Below, piece by piece: positions 49,337 through 63,264 of a stretch of 64,000 nt of DNA. The stretch covers positions 3,162,001 through 3,226,000 of the forward strand of contig NGZR01000004.1 in assembly GCA_002197995.1 (NCBI GenBank), written 5' to 3'. The position numbers and the translations under genes are program-made. The number at the start of each line of letters is the position of its first letter. The stretch's first letter is position 1. Under the pieces are notes generated by a model that worked only from the letters and a program-made list of their open reading frames with translations, was not told where the DNA came from and searched no databases. This stretch comes from Gaeumannomyces sp. JS-464 (Eukaryota; Ascomycota; Sordariomycetes; Magnaporthales; Magnaporthaceae).

Positions 49337-52328
49337 TATTACGACTAAGGTCGGCAAAAAGAAGCGATAAGCGGGACAGCTTGTAAAAGGCTTACTTAAC
49401 CTTACTAAACGAAATTACGTAACAAGCTTAAGTAAGCTTTAGGAATTAATTTGTACAATTTGTAACAAAGCAAACAAAGCGGGACCGATTTATGTGATTA
49501 ATAACAAAGCAAACAAAGCAGGACCGATTTATGTGATTAATAACAAAGCAAATAAAGCAGGACTAATTAGTGCGATTTGGAACAAATTAAACAAATTACG
49601 GCAAACGTATAAAAGGATTTATAAAAATATAAAAAGGTAAAACCTTTTTATGTTAATAAATTTAATTAAGGCTTCGGTATTAATTAACCTAAGTTAGCTT
49701 TAAACATCTTTTAAAGTAAGCAATTAAAGCGTTGCATTTTAAAACTTTAAATCCTTTAAAATTATCGATAAATGCATTGTTTTAACCCTTTTTTTTTAAA
49801 TATTTTTATTTTAAAAGCAAAACTTTAGTTATAACATTTTAACTAATCCTATTTAATACTTAGCTTAAAAATCGAATAATATATTATATCGACCAGTTAA
49901 AACTTTAACGTCGTTTAAATGAACGAATAAAAGTTTAACTTAAACTAGTAACCCTGTTAACGATTAAGGCAAATTATTATTAATATAAACGCTACGTTAA
50001 ACCACATCGCGAAGCAAATTGCTTAAACGACGGGACAAATTGCTACGTTTATAAAATAATTTTATAAGTTTTTTGCATTTTCGAAATACGACGGGGAAAA
50101 CGGATAATTCCGAACGTTTTTTACCGAATGCAAAAGATATTTCCGGTTTTACAAAAGGCAATTCGTAATCGAATAGCAAAAAGTTATATACGCAATTATA
50201 AAGCTAAAAAGTAAAATAAAAAATTAATTTAAGCTTACGTACCAAAATTATTTAAAAAATATCGATAATACCTAAACTAAAAACACGAAAATCGTATTCC
50301 TATCGTTTAACAAATTCGAAAAACGCTTAAATAAATGTTCGGTATAATAAACGAAATTAAAATTGCCGAACTAAAAATTTAACGATTTAAATAAATAAAA
50401 CTAGCGTTTTAAATACGCTGTTAAATTTTAACGCATTTTAGTTAAATTAAAATGAAAAAACGAATTTTTATTTCGGCTTTTTATAAAAGATTGCGAAATA
50501 AAGTTAAAAACGAGCTCGCGAAAACTAAACGAGCCGAGCTTTTATTAAAATATATCGAAAAAGCGGTTTAAATTAACGATCGATTATATAAGCAACGATA
50601 AAAAAAAGGGATAATCGCCAAAAGTTATAAGTTTTTAAAAACCTAATTAAAGCAAAAAAAAAAATTAACGCTAGGAAAGCACGGCGTATAAAGCCTATTT
50701 AAAATTTATAAACTTTATTATTAAAACCGCTTATTAATAAAAGGATAAAAAAATGTTCGTTTTAAAATTAAAAACAGGAAATGCTTTAAATGCGAACAAT
50801 TTAAATACGTTAAAAATACTATTTTTAATTAGCCGGATAAAGTAGTAAATAAATAGTAATAATTTATTAATAAAACGAAAAACCGAAAAAACCAATACTT
50901 AAAACCTAGTTTTAATTAAACGGCATATTACGATAACTTATGTAAAATATACCAATTTGATAAAAACGGATTAAAATAATACCCCGATTAAAAATCGCTT
51001 GTTATAATGCGATAAAGTTTTGCAAAAATAAACGTTTAAAAAGCTTTTACTTAAGTAAAAGCCCAAAACGTGGAAAAAAAATTAGTACAAATATTTTAAA
51101 AAACTAAATTTATTAAACTTATTAAAAAAAGGTATTTAAACTTTTCGAAAGTTTTACGAAAGTTTAAAAAACGGCGAAAAACGAAAATTACGGCGCTAAA
51201 TAAAATGGTTTACAAAAAGCTACGAAACAAACGATAAGCTTTTAAAATACGATTAACAAAACACGTTAAATTTGCTATTACTCGAGGAATCGAAAAACCG
51301 TTAAAATAATTATATTTTATACGCCGGGTAACAACTAGTTAAAAAACGCGAAAAAAAACCAAACTAGTATTTTATAATAAACACGCGTTTTTACGACAAA
51401 TTCCCGGTAAAAAAGTTTACGGAAAACGAAATTTGGTAAAAAGCTTAACCTGTTAAAAACGATAACGGAAAATTACTAAATTAGTTTATAAACGTTTAAC
51501 AAATTACATATTACGAAATAACACGAAATATAACGCAAAAAAAAATTAATAAAAAAAAGCTCGATAGTTTTATAACGGGAAATTATAAAAACATAGTTTT
51601 TAATAAAAAACAGTTATAAATAGCTTTTTTAAGTAAAATGGTTTTATAATAATTGCTTTTTGCATTTAGGAAAAAAGCTAAAATACGATTAATATTTACG
51701 GAAATAGCCCGGAAATTAACCACGCGTAAAAATATAAAAATAATATTAACTTTTACAATTAAAAATTAACATACGTAATTATAAACAAAGGTTTGCAATT
51801 TTTAAAGCTTTGGTTTTTTACGCGATAATTTGCGTTACCGAAATGCTTAAATAGCATAAATGCTTAAACGAAAAATGCAAAATTTATATGCATTAACAGG
51901 TAAAAGTTTAAATAAACGGATAAGTTCGGAACGTACGACTAAAGTACGGTACGAAAAACGGATAAATTTTTAAAACCTCGGGGTTAAAAAATTAAACCAA
52001 CCACCCGCAAAAAAAGCACGAAATAGGATATTACCGTAAAAAACCTTAGCGAAAACCAGTATAGCAAAAATTAAAAGCTAATATTTAATACTATTAATAA
52101 AAGTTAACAAACGATTAATACCCGTTATAATCGATAACGAAATATAAGAGAATTTCATTTTATTAACGGCGGTAAAAAAGTGGAAATTTATTATATAAAA
52201 GAAATAATTTCCGTATTAGTTTTATAATTTGGAAAAAAAAACGAGTTTTGTACAATTAAAGCATTATTATTCGCGAAACCGATCATTTTACGATAATAAT
52301 CGAACCTTACGAAAAAACCGTTATTTTA
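49337..52328 (+). mobile_element. Ty3/Gypsy element E5 (E1-related), 5' part: LTR, gag, protease
   Basis: The 5' LTR at 49337-49836 starts TATTACGACTAAGG and ends GTTATAACA. The bases after it (TTTTAACTAATCC) match those after the E1 5' LTR, as expected of a shared primer-binding region. Gag follows (FRTFFTECKRYFRFY near 50100, and the knuckle relic CFKCEQFKYVKN near 50784). Protease-like sequence reaches about 52328, where E4 begins. RT, integrase and 3' LTR of E5 are not in the window. It is heavily interrupted by stops. Confidence 0.8.
49464..49580 (+). repeat. Three 39-base tandem repeats in the E5 LTR
   Basis: Units start at 49464, 49503 and 49542, each beginning AACAAAGCAAA. Units 1 and 2 differ by one G-to-A change; unit 3 is more diverged. 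They occupy the same place in the LTR as the tandem units in E1 and the solo LTR. Confidence 0.9.
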
Positions 52329-52634
52329 TATTACGGGACTAAGCTTAGCACACCTATATTTAGCCATGGATCCGCCGGCTTTTTACAAGGCCAACGGACT
52401 TTCCCTCCTCGTGCAACAACAAGTTTTTAACCTAGTACCCAGCTATAACGCCATAACAATTTATTGCACCCCAAACAAAAAGATACGGAACGACTTTATA
52501 ACGTTCCGACCTTTCCCCGACACCGAAAAACGGCAGCGCAATAAACACGCCCGAAATACAAACGCCCAATAGGAAGCCGCCGACGCCCTTACCGCTTTAA
52601 CGCAGTAATTCCATAGCGTTACACCAACGTAACA
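52329..52634 (+). repeat. Probable E4 5' LTR
   Basis: It starts TATTACGGGACTAAGC (expected TGTTACGGGAC before RIP) and ends CCAACGTAACA, matching the start and end words of the other LTRs here. The sequence changes abruptly from E5 protease to less AT-rich DNA at this point. The partner LTR is outside the window, so it is unproven. A 68-codon open frame at 52366-52572 lies inside it and is probably incidental. Confidence 0.45.
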
Positions 52635-55600
52635 TTATAACAAACCCAGCCCAAATTTCCTAATCCTTTGCCCTCGTTTCCTTTTTTTTAACTGCTCGCC
52701 GGATACGCAGCTTTATAAAAGCTAGCAAACGACGATAGCGTTAATTATGCAAAGCTACGGCGCGATTTATAAAACGCTCGAACCACGCCGGCGATTAGCC
52801 AGTTTAACGACCTAATAAGCTTATTAAACCGCAAAATCGCAATGTTTTAGGATAGCGTAATAACCTTTTAAAACGATAGCAGTTTAAATATCCTTCAAAT
52901 TGCCGGGTTAACGACGAAGGCTAATAACCTTCGACAAACGGTTACGCGTTTAAATGCGGAAAACGATCGGTTAACCTAACAACTAGCGCAAACGCAGCAA
53001 CGGCCCGCTTAACCACCGCTATTTAGCCCTAACCCTCCCGCCACCCCGATTATCTTTACCTTAGGAACTTCCGCCCGCAATTACCATCCCTTTTACCAAC
53101 TACTAGGATTGCACCGGCGTCGCAGCCGGGCCATACTGGCAACTTTTTAGCGTTTCGACTGGTAAACGCCGAGCCGCCCTTTTTTTTAGGGGCCCACACG
53201 GACGACGCTTAGCGATAGGAAAAGTACGTTATATAAAAGTCGCTCTTTAATATTAAATTTACCCTTAACGGCACTTTATACCCCAACTTAGCGGCGAGGA
53301 TTTTATACGCGGCTTAACGGCTTTCGGGAAACGCATATAAGCACATTTGGAACGCCGTCGATTCGGTGGCGACATACCCGTACAACCCTTTCATATAAAC
53401 TCGTAACCTGCTTAATTACACCTCCTTTTTTAACCTGCTCGATTTAGTTTATAAAATTTAAAATATAAAAACGGCGGCCCGCCGGGATTTCGACATTTTA
53501 AAGCAAAAAAATACCAAATTCGGCGATTTTATCGGCATATTTATCCGTTTAGCGGATATAAGCGGATATTTAGCAAATATGCGCGTCGAAGCTTTAAAAA
53601 GCAAAGTTAATATTGAGCTTTTTAAAACCGTAATCCATTAAATTAATAAGCCCGAACCCGAAAAGTTCGAAATATGGGTTAAAATATACCGAAATTTATC
53701 TAATAATTTCGCGAATTACGCATATAAATCGGTTTACGCTGGCGTAATACCAGGGCTAAAACTAGGAAATAACTAACCGGTTTTAGCCGCCGCTTTAACG
53801 GGCGACCTTATAAACGTTAACAAAATTTTAACGGGCCCGAAAGGACTTTTTACCGACGCGTAACGGCAATACCGACGGAATAACAACCTTTGCATATATT
53901 GCGAACAGCCGGGGCATTACGCCTTCGCTTGCTTAGCGAAACCCAAAAGGTAGCAAAACGCTAGCGGATAGCAAGTGAAAAAATATTAGGTTTTGCGCAA
54001 AAGCGCGCGTAAAGCTATTAAAAAAATCGAAAATAATAAAAGCAAAAAAAGGACGATATATATTTTAAAACTATAAAACCAAATATAACGTTTTTTTTTA
54101 ACATTATATTGCTTCCCTACGAAAATCGGCCGATATTTTATTAATTACTAATCGATATTAAATATTCCTTTTCAGGGTTTATTAATAACATATTCGCGTA
54201 TATATATAACCTATTTAAATTTTAACTACCGAAATTAAAACCTTTTCGATTAGCAAACAAAGCGTTAGTAAAACGCATTACCGATTGCGTTAAAACTATT
54301 TACACGTTCGGCAATATTACGAAAACCATAACCTTTTACTATTAGCTTTTAAAGGGATTAAACGTTATTTTAAACCTATTATAGCTAAAACATTATAACC
54401 CGGCGGTTAATTAAACGGCGGGAACGTTAAATATAAACGGCGTTACGGTAGCGGAAACCGACCGGGCATTAATTACAAATATGGAAATCCACGTTTTAAA
54501 CGCACCCAATTTTTTAACCTTTTGCAAATAGGAAAAAGGTTATACCTAAACTATACCGTAAGTAAAATTTCTCGTTTTAATAAAAAACGACACCCCGTTA
54601 AACCTCCGGTCGTTCGATAGCCTCGCTAAAAATACGCCGACGGCAATCCTTCGAGCCATTTTTTAAACCGAGGATTTCCCCGAAAGCATTAAGCTGGAAC
54701 CCAAAATTTAAACCTTTAAAAAATAGGTTAAAAAAGCGCCACATTTACGCCGGGTATTCGATAAAAATATCGAAAAGTTTTTAAAAGGAAAACCATTTGT
54801 AATAATAAAAAAAAGTTTTAAAAAACTTTTTTTAAAAACTTTACGATTTTGCCGAATGTTTCCTTTTTTAAAACCCAAATAACTTGCTTTTATATAAGCC
54901 GTTCAATTATAAAATTAAACTTTTTCCCGGCAAAACGCTATTGTATTACTATAACCGCATTATGTTATAGCAAAAACTGCGTGTGGTAAAAAAATACTTT
55001 AACAACCATTTAGCGAAAGGGTTTATCCGTTTTAACGTATCGCCAGCGGCAACCCCGATCTTTTTCGCTCGAAAGCCGGGCGAAAAAGTTAAGGTTTGCG
55101 TAAATTATAAAAGGTTAAATAACGTTACAGTTAAAAACCGGTATTTAATTCCCTTTATTAAGGAAATATTAAAAGCGTTGTTAAAAGCGAAGTGGTATAG
55201 CAAAATAAATATTATAATAGCGTTTAATCGCTTACGTATCGCTTTAAAAAACGAATGGAAAACCGCGTTTATTACTAAATTCGAGCTATTCGAATGCCTA
55301 ATAACTAACTTCGGTATAACAAACGCTTTTAACTCGTTTTAGCACTATATTAACCATACGTTAAAGAACGTTTTAAACAAATACGTTATAACCTATTTTA
55401 ATAACGTTTTAATTTATAGCGAAATTAAAGCGGAATATCAGCGATATGTTAAGGAAATAGTACGGAAATTCGCTAACACCGGCTTATCCATCGATATTTA
55501 AAAATGCGAGTTTAATATAAAAAAAAACGGAATACCTAAACTTTATTATTTCGACGGCGGGAATTTAAATGGATTTGGATAAAATGGCGGCGATTAAATT

Positions 55601-56804
55601 ATAAGCACTATTTATTACGTTACGGGAATTATAACGTTTTTTCGGGTTCGCGAACTTTTATAAACGGTTTATCCGGGGCTTTTTCGTAATAGCCCGCTTA
55701 TTAATTACGCTAATAAGCACGAAAAGCTGGCCGGGCTACTTACCGGAAAAGGTTTTAGCAATTTTTCGCCGGTTTCGTAACGTTTTTTTTTTTTCGGAAA
55801 TTACATTAGCTTTTTATAACCCGGCGTTAAAAACGATCGTAAAAATAAACGTTTTTAATTAGGTTATAAAGGAAATCTTTTTATAAGTAAATTCGAAAGG
55901 AATATGCTTGCTTATTACCTTTTTTTCCGCTAAACATTTCGCTAGCGGAATGCAATTACGAAATATACGATAAAAAGCTTTTAACGATTATTAAAGCATT
56001 CGAAAAAAAAAACCCGAATTTTAAAACGCCAAATCGCCGGTAAAAATATGGATAAACTATAAAAACCTCCAATTTTTCGCAATTATTAAACTTTTAAACT
56101 AGCGATAAGTTAAATAGTCGGAATTTTTTTAGCGATTTTAAGTTTTATATCGTATATAAAACCGGGAAAACCGCTATTATTCCCGACGCATTTTTACGTT
56201 TTTCCGGCGTTCGTTTAACGAATATTCGGGACGTAACCGACGAAAAAGTGGCGTTTTGTTAATAAATACTATTGCTATTAAAACGGTAAGGCTTTAGCGA
56301 AACCTTAACGCTATTAAAAGTTTTCGATACGTTCGAGCATATAAATGTGCTAATAAACGGGGCGTACGCCATTTCGGAATTGGCATAAGCTATAATATCC
56401 TATTTGCAAAACCCGGCGAAACGATAATTCCCCGTTTAAATCCGGAAGCAAGTTAAACTGGCTAAAACCGATTACTAAACGATATAAAAGCGCGTATATT
56501 GCAAAAACCGGCTGTTTATCACTTTTAACAAAGCGTTTAAACTTTAAATCCTGCATAAAACGTATAGCTTATTACCAAGCGACCATTTAAAACGTAGTAA
56601 ACTTAAAACCTTATGCGTAAAACATATACCTAACTACGGCTATCGCGAAACGTTAACGCATTTATTCGGGGTTGCTTTTTATGCAAAGCATTTAAAATAA
56701 GGAAAGGATTTTTAAACGGGTTATTAAAACCATTGCTAATACCATTTAAACCGTAAGCAAATATTTCCGTTAATTACGTTAGCCCGTTACCGTTATACGA
56801 ACGT

Positions 56805-57026
56805 TGTTATAACGTAGCGGGCCCTCGCGGGCTTCCACCCCATTAAGGCCAGGGCACGGGGGTCACGTGGTGGCCATTAGCCCGTGCACCAATTGGCCGC
56901 ACGGAAAACCCTGCTAATCAATCCCGGTGCTCCGCACCACTTTTTCTTTCCTATTCCTTAGCTTTAAATAGCCTTAAGTTTAGGGTATATTACAGCCAGC
57001 CTTTTTTCCCAACGGCAATCGTAACA
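56805..57026 (+). repeat. E3 5' LTR
   Basis: It starts TGTTATAACGTAGCGGGCCC and ends GGCAATCGTAACA. It is GC-rich with short inverted repeats (GCGGGCCCTCGCGGGC, GTGCTCCGCACCAC). By eye it differs from the 3' LTR by about fifteen transitions and one indel. Confidence 0.93.
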
Positions 57027-60000
57027 ATTTAAAGCTTAACCCCAATTCCCCATTGCCTGGGAAGGCATTTAAAATATCCCTTACCAACCAAAACCTAAAA
57101 AGAACTAAACGCGTTTACCCGACGCAGCACTAGTCCAAACCGGACCCGGAAGGGACCCGCATTTGCAAAATAAGAAACAAAAAAAGGCGTTACTATACGC
57201 ACAGCAAAAATGGCGCTTACTCCGAAAAAGCGCGCGACGAATAAGGAAACGGCCCGTAAAGCGGTGCAATTTAACCTTAAAAAACTCGGGACGTCGACCC
57301 GGAACGCTTTAAGCGGCGATCGCCGTAGCTTTATTTTTACCGGCCGGAGTTATTCCCACATTAATATAAGGGCCGCCCGCATCGAAACCTTTAAAAAGGG
57401 CTTTTAAAGCGATGTAAACGACGCCGAAAATATAACGTGGGGAGGTAATAAAGCCTATATCGCGGTAAAAGTGAACTAAATTTGCTACGTAATAACTTTC
57501 GACAACCACGACCAAAAGATTAAGGATTAGGTTAAAAGGTTAGTAATTCATTTTACAAAAGGTGGCAAAAAGTCCTTTGCTTTCCATTTCCAAATGCTTT
57601 CCGAAGCCGGACAGTAAATTACGCCGGACCTAAACGGCGTTTGCGATTTTAGCATTTTCGCCACTTTTTTTAAAACATACCTAGTGGTTATTTTTAACGA
57701 GGTTAAATTGCGAAACCTTTTATTGGCCGCTATTTAAGCTTAGCTCCGTTCGTTGCATTCCAAATGCGAGGGAATAAATAAAAATGTGGGAACATTTTAA
57801 TGGTGGACCTAAAAGCTAAGCGAGGCTTCGAAGCAAACGACGGGAACTATTAGCTCGGACGTTATCCAATAGCTGTTCGACCAGGCTAAGTAGAACTTCG
57901 ATACTATTACTAGCTTTTAAGCAGCGGTTGCGAACTTTGGCACTTAAAACAAGCAGTTTAAAAAGCAAATTAAAAAGGCCCCCGTTTTAAGCGCGGCTCC
58001 CGGAACTAACTTCCGACCTAGTACAAAGGGCGGAACCCCGGAAATAGTTATGTCCCATGTTTTTGCAACTTTAACGGGCTTTAAACCTCGTATAAAAAAC
58101 CCCCGGTGTATTATGCTAAGGTAAATAAGGACGATATTAAATTTAAAATTTAACATTAGCGTATTAAAAAGAAAATGGCGGTAAACGCCCATATGTTTTA
58201 AACCGACGATAAAAAGTTCTTTTACGTTAAATTTCGATTGGAAAGTACGGCCGTTAAGGTTTTACAGCCGTATTTCCGGGCCGACCACCCTAATTGTATT
58301 AACAGCTACCTCCGCTTAATAACGCACTTTTAGCAAAAGCATTACGACCCGGATACGAAGGAGCGCGCTTACGCGAAATGGAAAAAACTCGCTATAAAAT
58401 TAAGCGAGGATTTTAACGTTTTTAAGCGCAACTTTATTCGCTTTGCCGGAAAATGCCAAATGGTTAAAGGAAATTAAAAAAGAAAGTTTTACGAGCGATT
58501 TTTTTCCGGCATAAAAATTTAAATAACTATAGTTTACTTTAATAACATTATCGATTTTAATAAATTTTCGCGCACCGTTTAAAAGGTGGCCTTTCGGTGG
58601 AAGCAAAACTAATAGGATCGAGTTAAAAAATCCAAAACCGGCACGAATACCGGTACAAAAGAAAGCGGTAACGGCCGCCCGCGATTCCCGGCGACCGGCT
58701 TATTAAGTAAGCTATTTATAACTTCGTTTTTAACCCGATTTTCCCCCGAAGAAATAAGAAAGTTTATTTAAAAAAGTCGCTGCTTTATTTGCAAAAAGCT
58801 GGGATACATTTCTAAAACTTATCTTTTTAAAATTATTACATAAAACCGAAAGGCGCGCTTTAACGAAATCGTTAACAAATGCTAATAGTACTAATCGAAC
58901 TATAAAGCGCTTAAAGCCGGAAAAACCGAAAGCGGTTCGGGAAACGCCTAACTTTAAAGCAATTAAATTCCATCCTAAAAACATATGTGTTAACATTTGG
59001 CTTAAACGGGAAAATACCATTTAACTTTCTTTTTAAATACCTAAATGGCAACCTAATAATAATAAATTGCTTAATTTTATAAAATAAACTTTCCTTTTTT
59101 GCTATTGCGCTAATTAATATTAAAACGAACGGTTACATTTTCGTTAATTTGCGATTTGCGAAAAAAATGCGGAGGAATTTTAAAAGCCGCATAATCGTCG
59201 ATTTCGAACTTTAAACCGTAAAAAGATATTAAAGCAAAAGAGTTTAATTAATAAACGTGGCGTTGCTTTCCTATTTACGAATTTAAAACCGAAATATCCC
59301 CAAACAGTTTATGCTAATCCTCGATATAAAGCAAAATGTTATTATCGGCCGTAAATTTTTAAATTACTACGATACCGTAATAAATTGCCGTTACCGAATG
59401 TTGCTTTTTCCAAACCATATGCTTTTAACGCCCGCCCCCGCCGACATTTATATAAACGAATTCGGAAAATTGCTTTTAAACCCGGTTTAGGATAAAAAGG
59501 TGCTTAAGCGAAACCGCCGCATGGAAATCGAAAATAAACGCCGTGCGGCAAATTGCTATAAACGATTAGCATTAAACCGTTATAAAAAAAAGATTAGCGA
59601 GTTGGTAACTAAACGGCCCGAAAAGCCCGCAACGGAAAAGCCGGAGCAGCCTAAGCGTATACAGCTTATTTTACTAAAAAAAACCCCGAAAAGCTATCCG
59701 AATGGGAAAAAGGCATTGCTAAAATGCAAAAGGCATTTGCGAACGATATTTTAACCGAACTTCCGAAACGCGAGCTCGTTCTTTCCGTAAAGCCTAAAAC
59801 CAAAAGGAAGCGTTTTAAACAAAACGGTTAAAGCCATTACATTATAGTAAGGGATACCGTGGGATGGTATAAAAAAAGGATCGATATCGCTTATTTAAAG
59901 GCCGTAAGTTTTTACAAAACAGCGTTTTTAAAAAAACCAAGGTTTTTACCACGACTTTTTACGAAATCGACCGTTTTATTTAAAATAAAAGGGAAATAAA

Positions 60001-63000
60001 ACATAAGTTAAAGGACTTTTTGCTATACGACGAGGAGGAGTTTAAGTAAAAAGCTTAGGACGCGGTGTTTGCAAAGTACCACAACTTATTCCGCAATTTT
60101 AACAAAGCGGACTTTAACGAGCTGCCTTTAAAAAGGCCGGGGGTTAACCATTTTAGTAACTTAAAAGGCAACCTTTAAACGCTAGGATTTAACCCACTAT
60201 ATAAAATAACGTTAAAGGAATTGGAAACGTGCCGATAATACCTTCGAAAAAACCTCCATAAAAGGTTTTTAAAACTAAGCACCGCTTTATAAGTAGCGTT
60301 TATCCTATTCGCGAAAAAGGCTAACAAAGGATTTCGATTATGCGTAAATTACCGAAAGCTTAACGTATTAACTAAAAAGGACGTTTATTTACTGCTTTTA
60401 ATCGAAAAAACGCTAATTAGGATCGGGTAAATACGGATTTTTACCAAAATCGATATCCGTTAAACCTTTTACCGTATCCGCATAACGGAAGGTATGAAAA
60501 ACTTAACAACTTTCCGAACGAAATACGGAACGTTTCGGTATAAGGTTTTCCCGTTCGGTTTTACAAATAGATTTGCCACTTTCCAAAAATTTATTAACTT
60601 AATATTAATGGAATATTAAACGATTTTTATTCGGCTTATATTAACGATATTTTAATTTGGTTCGATAACTTTAACAAATATCGGACCTACGTAAAAAAAG
60701 TGCTTAAAAAGCTTTAAAAAGCCGGCTTTTAAACGGATATTAAAAAATGCGAATTTTATATAACCCGCACAAAATTCCTCGGGTTTATTATCGGAATTAA
60801 AAGTATTAAAATCGACCCCGATAAGGTTACCGCTATCCGCGATTAAAAAAAGCCAACCACCGTTAAAAGAATTTAATTTTTCCTTAGTTTTTATAACTTT
60901 TATAAAAAGTTCGTACCGAAATATAATAAGTTAGCTAAACCGTTAACGGGCTTAATTAAAAAAACGTTCCGTTTTTGTAAAAAAACCTTTAATAAAAAGC
61001 GTTTAACGATTTAAAACGATAACTGCTGTTAACCCCTATATTACGCCATTTTAGGCAGGATTTAAAAACTCGGGTTAAAATAAACGCGTTTAACGGAGTG
61101 GTAACCGGCGTGCTAAGCTAGCTGTTTAAAAACGGGGATTGGCACCCAGTTGCCTTTTTTTCGAAAACTATAGCGCCGGCGGAATACAATTACGGGCATA
61201 TAATAAGGAACTTTTAACCGTAGTTCGGGCTTTAAAATATAGCGTTCCGAACTAGTGGGATTATTAAAGCCCTTCCTCGTTATTACCGATTATAAAGCGT
61301 TTAAGTATTTTTTAACCAAAAGATTGCTTAATATAAAATAGGTAAGTTGGGCGAATTTTATGGCTTAGTACCATTTTAAAATTACGTACCGGCCGGGATT
61401 TAAAAACGCCGCCGCAAACGCCTTAATAAAAAAAACGGAGGAGCTGGCGACGCAAAAGGAAAAGCGGAACGCCGAGCGCATTATAAAAGTTTTCCGCCAT
61501 CGCAAAGCCGAAGTAAACGAAATCTTCGTGCTAAATTTAAAAAAGGCCCTTTTAATAAATAAACCGAGCATTGCAAACAATACGGTTAAAAGGATAATGC
61601 TCGCGGATAAAGTGTTAAAAGCAAACTTAATAGCCCATTTCGCTTTCCCTGGATAGGCAAAAGGCTGTTAACGGGAAGCTTAAATAAACGATTACTACCG
61701 AGGGATACCTTTTCCGTTACGGTAAGCTAGTGGTGCTAAAAGAAAAAAATCCAACTTTAATTATTAAAGTAATACGGGAGGCTTATAATAGCTTAGCTAC
61801 GAAATACCTCGGCCGAAATAAAACGAAACGGTTAATTATTACCCAATATTAATAGCCGGGCATAACCGCGAACGTTAATCGCTATGTTAATAATTACCTT
61901 TACCGATTATTAAAGCGACTAAAAAATAAAATATTAAAGTTATTACACCCGATCCTAATCCCTTATTAGCAAAGGCAACATTTAATTATTAATTTTAAAG
62001 CGATGCTTTTTTCCCGCAAAAGCCACGATAATGCTTTCGTAATTATGGATGCGTTTTTTAAAAGGTCCTAAACCGTTTTATGCAAAAAAACGGCCACGGT
62101 TAAAAACGCAGTTATAATGTTTTACGAGGGACTATAGCGGATTTAGGGACTTTTAACCACCGTGGGATTAAACCGAGGCCCCCAATTCGTATCGGCTTTT
62201 ACCGATAAGCTGGCGGCCGTTTTAGGCATAAATTGGAAACTTTCCAGTTTAGGACATTTATAATCGGCCGGCTAAACGGAAATTATAAACGCCTATTTAA
62301 ATTAGCGATTACGAATGTTCGTTAATCACTTTCAAAACGATTGGAACGAGGCGATCCCGGTTTTAAATTGGATGTAAGCTTCGCTCCCTTATAAGGCGCT
62401 AAATGGCATATCTTTATACGAGGTAACAATTGGCTCCCTCCCACCATGCCATTTCGATTGGAAGCGTCGCACGAAGGAGTTCGGTGGCATAGCGGCCGCC
62501 GCGAACGGATTACCCGCGTAAAGGCTTAAGCGCTTATAAATCGATTGCAAAAGTACGCCGAAAACGGCTAAAAACACTTTGCAAAAAAAGCCAGGACCGT
62601 ATAACGCAATAAGCCAATAAGCACCGAAAAAAGCCGGATTTCGGTGTTAGCGACCGAGTGTTCATCTTTCGCAAAAACTAGCCCTACGGATCGCTTTGCC
62701 GACAAATTAAACTTCCTTATAACAAAAGACATTTCCTAATTAAGGCTAAAAAGGGGCATTCTTATAAGCTCGAAATGTTAAAAGGTTGGAAAAGATCGAC
62801 GGTATACCATGCAAACCGCTTGCGCAATATAGTAATAACCCGATAAAAAGGCAAAAGCACAAACTAAAACCGGCAGCCGATACGTAAACGAAAAGGGAAA
62901 AAAGGAATGGGTGGTAAAACTATGTAAAATCGTTAACGGGTTTACTACGGCAAACTACAATACCAAATCGAATGGAAAGGATGGGACCCCGACCCGGCCT

Positions 63001-63264
63001 AATACCCGGCCGAAAACTTTAAGGAGCGCTTAAGGTCCTAAGGAAGTATTACGAGGCTTACCTTTAATAGCTAAGCCCCCCGGCGCGGCTAAAGCAGTGG
63101 GAAGCAGCATATAAGGCCGGGACGGAAAACCCGGCCCACAAAGACGATAACCGACCGGCGGAGGGCTAGGAAGCCCCAAAGTACGCCTTCCGGCAGCGCC
63201 GAAGCAAAAAACCATAATGCGGGAACTAATGTATTGCCGACGCTTTTGTTAGGGGAGGGGGTAG

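Noticed and set aside
49337..49836. E5 LTR as a solo LTR
   Set aside because: The bases after it match the E1 post-LTR region and a gag follows in order, so it is a 5' LTR.
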